A stretch of 57,791 nucleotides of DNA from Gemmatimonadota bacterium (GTDB lineage: Bacteria; Gemmatimonadota; Gemmatimonadetes; Gemmatimonadales; GWC2-71-9): the NCBI GenBank assembly GCA_016209985.1, contig JACQVB010000126.1, positions 1 to 57,791 on the forward strand. Reading direction: 5' to 3'. Numbering within the stretch: the first letter of the stretch is position 1; each line of letters begins with the position of its first letter. The translations under genes and the position numbers were made by a program. The notes below the pieces were generated by a model. That model did no database searches and had not been told where the DNA came from. It was given only the letters and a program-made list of their open reading frames with translations. This document shows, piece by piece, positions 52,677 through 57,791 of the stretch.

Positions 52677-54782
52677 TCAGGCTGCCGCCTCCACCCTCAC
52701 CGCGTCGAGCGCCTCACTCATCTCGGCCGCCGTCTGCCAGCGCGCATCACGCCCCTTGGCCAGCGCTTTGAGAATCACCGCCGCGAGGGGCCCCGGAATA
52801 TCGGACACGATCTCGCGGGGATCCTGCGGCTGCGCCTCCAGATGCTTCACCATGAGGGCCGTCACGGTGGGCGCGCTGAATACCGGCTGCCCGGTGACAC
52901 ATTCGTAGAGAACAGCCCCGGCCGAATAGAGATCCGCCCGGGAATCGAGCTCTTCTCCCATCAACTGCTCCGGCGGCATGTACTCCGGCGTGCCGATCGC
53001 CACGCCGGCGGCGGTGAGACCCTTGGCGTCCTGTTGCTTCGATTCGGCCAGCCGGGCGATCCCGAAGTCCATCACCTTGAGGAACCCTCCCGCGTCCACC
53101 ACCATGTTCTGCGGCTTGATGTCGCGGTGAATCACGCCCTGCTCGTGCGCCACTTCGAGCGCGCGACAGAGCTGCTTGCCCACCGTGATTGCGACCCCGG
53201 CGGGGAGATGACCCCGCTTCTTGATCAGATCCTTCAGGCTGGTTCCCTCGACGAACTCCATGGTGATGTAGTACATCCCGTTCACTTCGCCCAGGTCGTG
53301 GGTCCGTACCACGTTCCGATGGGTGATCCGCCGCGCCAAGCGGATCTCCTGCTTGAATCGCTCGAGGCTGGTACCGTCGGTCTGGACCGAATCGGGCTTG
53401 AGGGTCTTGATGGCCACCGGTTCGTCCAGCTCACGATCATGGGCGCGATACACGACTCCCATCCCACCGACGCCGAGCACCTTCTTGATCTCGTAACGAC
53501 CGTCGAGCACGCTGCCGGCGGCGAGCATGCTCGCGGCCTGGGTCGTGGAAGGGCCGCGCCCGACCAGCGCCTGCGGTAGGGTGACCGCCGACAACTGGTC
53601 GGCGCTCAGCGTCACGGTCTTGGCGCCTGGGCCGCTCATGTACTCGATCAGGCTCTGCTTGTCCTTGAGCTCCTGTACCATGCTCTGAAAGGACGCCGCG
53701 AGCTGCCCGATTTCGTCTCGCGAGCGGACCTGGATGTCGGCGCTGTACTGGCCTTCACCCACCTGCCGGGTGGCCTCCACCAGCTGCTGGACGGGACGCG
53801 TGATCTGCCGGGCGATGACCACCGAGGAGAGCAGGGCCAGAACGATCCCGCCCACGAAGGCGATGGCGATGGTATCGCGGAGCCGGGTGAAGACCGCCAG
53901 TTCCCTGCTCCGCGACCGGAATCCGACGTACCCGCCGACCGGCGTTCCCGAAGCAGTGACCAGCGGCCCGACGATGCCGGCCAGCGTCTCGCCCTCCAGC
54001 TTCCAGCGCACATGCTCGCCGGGTTTGAGGCCGGCGAGCGAGGTCTCCATGTCGGGCGCCTGCGCCATCGCACTCCCCACCGACCCCAGCGATAGCGTGG
54101 ACGCGGCGACATGAGGCGAATTGGTCGTGTCGAGCGAGACGATGACGACGTCCGAGTTGGTGTTCCGTTTGATTTCGGCCACGAAGGCGCTGTCGATCGG
54201 AACCGCGGCGACCAGCACACCATACGGCGCGCTGCCCCGCGGGGCGCCCGGGGCCATGATGGGAACGCCGACGGCCTGGTAGAGGACGTCGCCCGCGGGC
54301 CCCGGCTCGATCCAGATTCCCTGCGTCGAGTCGCCCGCCAGCGCGAGGCCGACCAGCGAACCTTCCGAGAGGTCGTCGCCGAACGCGTCCCGCCGGTTGG
54401 ACCGGGCCTTGAGGATCCCGACGTTGTCGGTCAGCAAGGTCCAGTCGGCGCCGATCTGTTGCCGAAATTCGTCGGCCTGATCGAGCAGCGTGGACCGGTT
54501 GTCGGTCCGCAAGCCCTCCGAAATGCGGGCCACGTACTGCGGAACCCGGGCGAGCACGGCGGAGGCGTGAACCAGCGTGCCGCTACGGCGTTGCAGCGCG
54601 TCCTCGATGGCCGACCGGGTGGCGGCGAGCGCCTTGTCGATCGATTCGTCCGCCGCCTGGTTGGCGCGCCGGGCCGTCACCAGCAGGGCGCCACCCAGCA
54701 CCACGATCACGACGGCCGCGGTCGCGAGGAAGATCTTGGTAGAGAGACCGAACCGGACGCGGCTGCTAATAGCGCGCTCCAC
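52677..54782 (-). CDS. Sensor Ser/Thr protein kinase with HAMP and extracytoplasmic domain
   Basis: About 701 residues from a GTG at 54782. In order: a membrane helix ('GLSTKIFLATAAVVIVVLGGALLVTARR'), a ~270-residue extracytoplasmic Cache-like domain, a second helix ('TIAIAFVGGIVLALLSSVVIARQ') with a HAMP ('QITRPVQQLVEATRQVGEGQYSADI'), then a Hanks-type kinase. Kinase motifs: 'LGVGGMGVVYRAHD', 'VAIKTLKPD', 'VIHRDIKPQNMVVD' and 'DFGIARL' are intact. Unusually for this family the sensor is N-terminal, like in chemoreceptors and histidine kinases. It overlaps the cupredoxin gene stop by 17 nt, so a ligand related to that protein is possible. Confidence 0.92.
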   Translation of the reverse strand: MERAISSRVRFGLSTKIFLATAAVVIVVLGGALLVTARRANQAADESIDKALAATRSAIEDALQRRSGTLVHASAVLARVPQYVARISEGLRTDNRSTLLDQADEFRQQIGADWTLLTDNVGILKARSNRRDAFGDDLSEGSLVGLALAGDSTQGIWIEPGPAGDVLYQAVGVPIMAPGAPRGSAPYGVLVAAVPIDSAFVAEIKRNTNSDVVIVSLDTTNSPHVAASTLSLGSVGSAMAQAPDMETSLAGLKPGEHVRWKLEGETLAGIVGPLVTASGTPVGGYVGFRSRSRELAVFTRLRDTIAIAFVGGIVLALLSSVVIARQITRPVQQLVEATRQVGEGQYSADIQVRSRDEIGQLAASFQSMVQELKDKQSLIEYMSGPGAKTVTLSADQLSAVTLPQALVGRGPSTTQAASMLAAGSVLDGRYEIKKVLGVGGMGVVYRAHDRELDEPVAIKTLKPDSVQTDGTSLERFKQEIRLARRITHRNVVRTHDLGEVNGMYYITMEFVEGTSLKDLIKKRGHLPAGVAITVGKQLCRALEVAHEQGVIHRDIKPQNMVVDAGGFLKVMDFGIARLAESKQQDAKGLTAAGVAIGTPEYMPPEQLMGEELDSRADLYSAGAVLYECVTGQPVFSAPTVTALMVKHLEAQPQDPREIVSDIPGPLAAVILKALAKGRDARWQTAAEMSEALDAVRVEAAA

Positions 54783-55455
54783 CCTTGGAGTAGGGTTGAC
54801 CGAACTTGTTGAGGTGCTCCACGAACTTGTATCCCCTCGCATCGAGCTGCACCTCGACCGCGGGAGCGCCTTGGGGACCCACCTCCAGCGCGCGGGTCAC
54901 CTCCGGCGTACGCTCGTGCCAAACATGGAGAACGTATGTGCCGGGAGGAACTCCCGCGATCACGAAGGTCCCGTCGGCTGAGGGTTGCGCGTAGTGGGGG
55001 TTCTCCCGGACCACGATGAAGGCCGCCATGGTCGCGTGCACGTTGCAGTACACCCGGATCACGCCCGGACGATTGAACCTGCTCGATTTGGCCTGCCCGC
55101 GGCCATACAGCCCGAGGTCGAAGGCCCCTTCGTCCGACAGGGAGAAAACGTTGTGATTAAACGGATCGTTATTGGGAAAGGAGACCATCGAGCCCGCCGG
55201 GATCACGGTGACCCTCGGCCGGAACTCCTTGCCTTCGGTCAGTACCGTCGCAGGCTTTGCCGGAGACGGTTTCAGTCCGGGGCCTTCCAGCCAGAGGACT
55301 GTTTGTCCCACATCGGTCCCCGGCTTGTTGCCGCGTTCCATGATGCTCACCCGCCCGGTCACCGTGGCAGAGGGGGGAGCCACCGAGGAGGATAAGGTCG
55401 CCACGGCCACCGTTGCGACCCAGATCACAGCATGGCTGGCGGAAGGTCCCCGCAT
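54766..55455 (-). CDS. Secreted cupredoxin-like protein with peptidase-regulatory-like fold
   Basis: 229 residues from the ATG at 55455 with a signal peptide (MRGPSASHAVIWVATVAVATLSSS). The middle contains a plastocyanin-like pattern, 'VTVIPAGSMVSFPNNDPFNHNVFSLSDEGAFDLGLYGRGQAKSSRFNRPGVIRVYCNVHATMAAFIVV'. His in 'FNHNVF' and Cys-His-Met in 'YCNVHATM' fit a type 1 copper site. The C-terminal 'QPSADGTFVIAGVPPGTYVLHVWHERTPEVTRALEV' is a carboxypeptidase-regulatory-like strand sandwich. It is the upstream partner of the sensor kinase (17-nt overlap) and may be its periplasmic ligand or a redox protein. Confidence 0.85.
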   Translation of the reverse strand: MRGPSASHAVIWVATVAVATLSSSVAPPSATVTGRVSIMERGNKPGTDVGQTVLWLEGPGLKPSPAKPATVLTEGKEFRPRVTVIPAGSMVSFPNNDPFNHNVFSLSDEGAFDLGLYGRGQAKSSRFNRPGVIRVYCNVHATMAAFIVVRENPHYAQPSADGTFVIAGVPPGTYVLHVWHERTPEVTRALEVGPQGAPAVEVQLDARGYKFVEHLNKFGQPYSKGGARY

Positions 55456-55571
55456 TAGTCTATCCACGGTCGGCAAGGGTCGTGCATTGGTCAGCGCGAA
55501 ACCATGACGGGCTGAGGGGTGTCAGGCTGCGAAAACTACACAATTTCGAGCGCGGTGCGAGGGGAGACGTC

Positions 55572-56825
55572 ATGAGCGTACGGCTGCTGTTCCCGGCTCT
55601 TGTCATCTGTACGGTTGCGCCGCTGGCAGCGCAGGAGCGGGCAGACACATCGCTGGCCGCGCGCCTCGAGCGCGCCGAACGCATGATCCAGGTGCTGCAG
55701 CAGCAGATCGCCGAGCAGGCTCAGGCGCGCGTCGAGCCGCAACACCGGAACAAGATCGAGCTGGGCGGGATCGTCCTGATGAACGGCTTCTTCAACAACG
55801 CGAAAGTGAACAACAGCGATCTCCCGACCTACGTCCTTCCGCCCGACCCGCCGGGAGGGCTGCCGGCCAGCGCGCTGGGCGCGACCGCGCGCCAGAGCGA
55901 GATCACCCTGACCGCATCCGCGCCGGACGTACTGGGGGCGTCATTCACCGGCGAGCTGGATGCCGACTTCTATGGCGGGCAGTTCCTCTTCGGACGGCTC
56001 TTCCCGCTCCTGCATCTCAAGCGGAGCCGCGCCGAGCTGCGGTGGAATCATGCGTGGCTCATGTTCGGCGAAGAAGCCCCGCCCATCTCCGACCTCAATC
56101 CCTCGACCTTCGCCGCCCGCAGCATCACCGGCTTCACCAACGCCGGCAACCTCTGGTTCTGGATTCCGCAGGTACGGGCCGGGGTGGAAGCGGGCACCGA
56201 CTTTCGCCTCGGCGTGGAAGCAACCGCGCTGGCGCCGATTTCGCTGGAGAATCCGACCACCTTCGCGCCCGAGCCGGGCCGGGCCGAGCGGAGCAAACTC
56301 CCCTTTGTGGAAGCGCGTCTCCTCGCGCGGTGGAACAGTCCCAATAGCGAAGGCGAGATCGGCATCGGCGGCCACTACGGGTGGTTTGCCACGGCGGCAG
56401 ATTCGTTCCTGATCTCGCGCGCGGCGGCTGCGACCGCGCGGTTCACGGTGACGCCGCACGTCGAGTTCCTGAGCGAAGCCTTCGTCGGCCAGGCCCTCGC
56501 GGGGTTGGGCGGCGGCGGCATCAGCCAGGATCTGGGCCTGAATGGTGTGCCGGTGCGCACCTATGGGGGATGGGCGCAGCTCAACTTCAAGCCCATCCCG
56601 GAAGTCGAGCTGGGAGGCGGCTACGGCTTCGACAACCCCGACAACCGGGACCTCGACGCGGCCACGGCACGGCTGCTCAATGTCACATGGGAAGGCCATC
56701 TGCACCTGAAGCCCGGGCCGCTGGTGCTCGCGCTGGAGTTCCGGAGGGTGGAAACCACCTACGGCCCGCTCAGGGGGAAGTTGTTCGCCCACCATTTCAA
56801 CATCGCGACGGGATTTCAGTTTTAG
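55572..56825 (+). CDS. Outer-membrane porin-like beta-barrel
   Basis: 417 residues from the ATG at 55572 (GGGGAG at 6-nt spacing) with signal peptide MSVRLLFPALVICTVAPLAA. A short coiled coil ('LAARLERAERMIQVLQQQIAEQAQARVE') precedes about 16 alternating amphipathic strands ('IELGGIVLMNGFFNNAK', 'SEITLTASAPDVLGASFTGELDADFYGGQF', 'AELRWNHAWLMFGEEAP'), ending in an aromatic strand 'FNIATGFQF' as outer-membrane proteins do. This is the style of porins with periplasmic coiled-coil stalks (DcaP-like). It is divergent from the cupredoxin-kinase pair, so they may share regulation. Confidence 0.85.
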   Translation: MSVRLLFPALVICTVAPLAAQERADTSLAARLERAERMIQVLQQQIAEQAQARVEPQHRNKIELGGIVLMNGFFNNAKVNNSDLPTYVLPPDPPGGLPASALGATARQSEITLTASAPDVLGASFTGELDADFYGGQFLFGRLFPLLHLKRSRAELRWNHAWLMFGEEAPPISDLNPSTFAARSITGFTNAGNLWFWIPQVRAGVEAGTDFRLGVEATALAPISLENPTTFAPEPGRAERSKLPFVEARLLARWNSPNSEGEIGIGGHYGWFATAADSFLISRAAAATARFTVTPHVEFLSEAFVGQALAGLGGGGISQDLGLNGVPVRTYGGWAQLNFKPIPEVELGGGYGFDNPDNRDLDAATARLLNVTWEGHLHLKPGPLVLALEFRRVETTYGPLRGKLFAHHFNIATGFQF

Positions 56826-57070
56826 GTACGTGGGGAGTGTTGCGTCGTGCGCGGTGCGTGGTGCGGATCGCCAAGAGACGCCCAAGGAAGCGCTGAAGTA
56901 CCGCAGAAATACGATGCCAAGACTCGGAGCATTGGAGTCTTTCGCTCGCTAATCGGGCTGACCCCCAGCCCCAACCCGCGTCGCAGGCTCCGGTGCTAGT
57001 GTCTTGAGCGAGAGGCTTACTCACCACTCACCTGACACCTAGCGCCCAGTTACCCGTAGTATCTTCCACC
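56826..57070. other. Intergenic gap with short repeats
   Basis: The gap contains a GTGCGTGG-type run like that at 45-107 (near 56845) and a CTCACCTGACACCT heptamer remnant (near 57028). No gene or further motif was recognised. Confidence 0.5.
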
Positions 57071-57791
57071 ATGCGCTCGCTGCTGCTCCTGCTCGCGCTG
57101 CAACTGCAGATCCCCGCCCCGGTCGGATACGTCAATGACTTCGCCGGCATCATCGCTGAACCGACCAGGCAGGCGATGCTCGCCGTGATCGACGAAGTGC
57201 GCCAGAAATCCGGCGGCGAGATCGTCGTGGTCACCCTTTCCGATCTTGGTGGGCGAGCCTCCATTGACGTTGCCCGCGATATCGGACGCCAGTGGAAGGT
57301 AGGGGCCATCGGGGGCCCCGGCGATGCGGCAAAGAACGCCGGCGTGGTGCTCCTCCTGAAGCCGGGTGTTCTTCCCGGGGACGGCAAGGCGGAAATCGCC
57401 ATCGCCACCGGCTCGGGAGCCGAGGGATTCGTCACGGATGCGGCCGCCGGCCGGATTCGCGATGCCATCGGCGAGGAGGCGATCAACGCTGGACGTTACG
57501 ATGCCGGATTGCTGGTCGGCGTCCAGCTTCTTGCCCAGGCATACGCTCGGGAATTCCAGTTCGAGCTTTCCGGCGCTGCCCGGCCGCCGGAGTCGGTGGC
57601 GCCCCCGCGTCCCGCGTTTCCCTTGGGCCTCATCCCGCTACTCATCTTTCTGTTCTTCTTCATCGCCATCTTGGGACGGCGAAGTGGGCGGGCACCCGGC
57701 CTGCTCTCTTCCCTGCTCTGGGTCCTCTTCTGGAGCGGTGCGGGCCGCCGGCGTGGAGGCTGGGGAGGAGGCGGTGGGCGCGGGGGCGGGA
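57071..57791 (+). CDS. TPM-domain protein (partial, window end)
   Basis: The ORF starts with ATG at 57071 (MRSLLLLLALQLQIPAPVGYVNDFAG...), which opens a signal peptide, and stays open for 240 codons to the window end, so its C-terminus is missing. 'VNDFAGIIAEPTRQAMLAVIDEVRQKSGGEIVVVTLSDLGGRASIDVARDIGRQWKVG', 'NAGVVLLLKPGV' and 'IATGSGAEGFVTDAAAGRIRDAI' are the TPM (YgcG/TLP18.3-like) domain. A membrane helix ('GLIPLLIFLFFFIAILG') and a Gly-rich tail follow. TPM proteins are thought to act in envelope or photosystem maintenance. It is absent from the ORF track because it runs off the end. Confidence 0.85.
   Translation, partial: MRSLLLLLALQLQIPAPVGYVNDFAGIIAEPTRQAMLAVIDEVRQKSGGEIVVVTLSDLGGRASIDVARDIGRQWKVGAIGGPGDAAKNAGVVLLLKPGVLPGDGKAEIAIATGSGAEGFVTDAAAGRIRDAIGEEAINAGRYDAGLLVGVQLLAQAYAREFQFELSGAARPPESVAPPRPAFPLGLIPLLIFLFFFIAILGRRSGRAPGLLSSLLWVLFWSGAGRRRGGWGGGGGRGGG

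Overview
The window is GC-rich, gene-dense chromosomal DNA of a Gram-negative-type bacterium. It encodes a secretin, an outer-membrane porin-like barrel, Sec, Tat and lipoprotein signals, and many secreted enzymes. The protein content (LVIVD propellers, DUF885 peptidase, GYD and DinB proteins, a sensor Ser/Thr kinase, a TamB-like tail with 'LGVDVFWER') and the very high GC suggest Gemmatimonadota or a close relative. This is an inference from family content, since no rRNA or tRNA gene is visible.

Layout. 0-6.5 kb (mostly minus strand): two paralogous secreted LVIVD proteins, a DinB protein, and a DUF2182-DUF1326-secreted unknown operon. 6.6-16.8 kb (plus): Uma2, a Tat-signal alanine racemase, a GYD protein with a clear terminator, an Lhr-type helicase split by a frameshift inside an octamer repeat, a TPR protein, and NfeD-SPFH-serine hydrolase. 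16.8-23.5 kb (minus): AEC transporter, glutaryl-CoA dehydrogenase-like enzyme, SprT-like protein, phosphoesterase, zinc-ribbon membrane protein, NAD-isocitrate dehydrogenase-like enzyme, lipoprotein, SDR. 23.8-26.2 kb (plus): cstA and ybdD. 26.6-27.7 kb: a roughly 1.1 kb stretch without a recognisable gene, carrying two different 21-bp-period arrays of imperfect palindromes.

27.7-38.1 kb (minus) is one tightly overlapping type II secretion operon, gspE-G-F-H-I-J-K-L-M-C-D, ending in two sigma-54 activator genes without sensor domains. A near-consensus sigma-54 promoter with GTAAC/GTTAC inverted sites about 115-150 bp upstream precedes gspE, so the operon probably encodes its own activators. 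38.3-45.6 kb is a lower-GC polymorphic-toxin island. It holds an RHS protein, a small immunity candidate overlapping its 3' end, a barstar-like gene and a third small gene. An IS481-family element with a 7-bp target duplication sits inside the RHS signal peptide; joining the two flanks rebuilds a clean signal sequence.

45.7-57.8 kb: MFS, DUF885 peptidase and isopropylmalate-synthase-like genes (minus), a divergent M20 peptidase, a sugar nucleotidyltransferase with a mannose-isomerase-type cupin, a Cache/HAMP-linked Ser/Thr kinase overlapping a cupredoxin-like protein, a divergent porin-like barrel, and a TPM-domain protein cut by the window end.

A window-wide feature is that gene borders carry short tandem repeats (7-9 bp units), often as inverted pairs able to form hairpins. 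The unit differs from border to border, and some repeats run into coding sequence. No tRNA, rRNA, CRISPR array or replication origin was seen.
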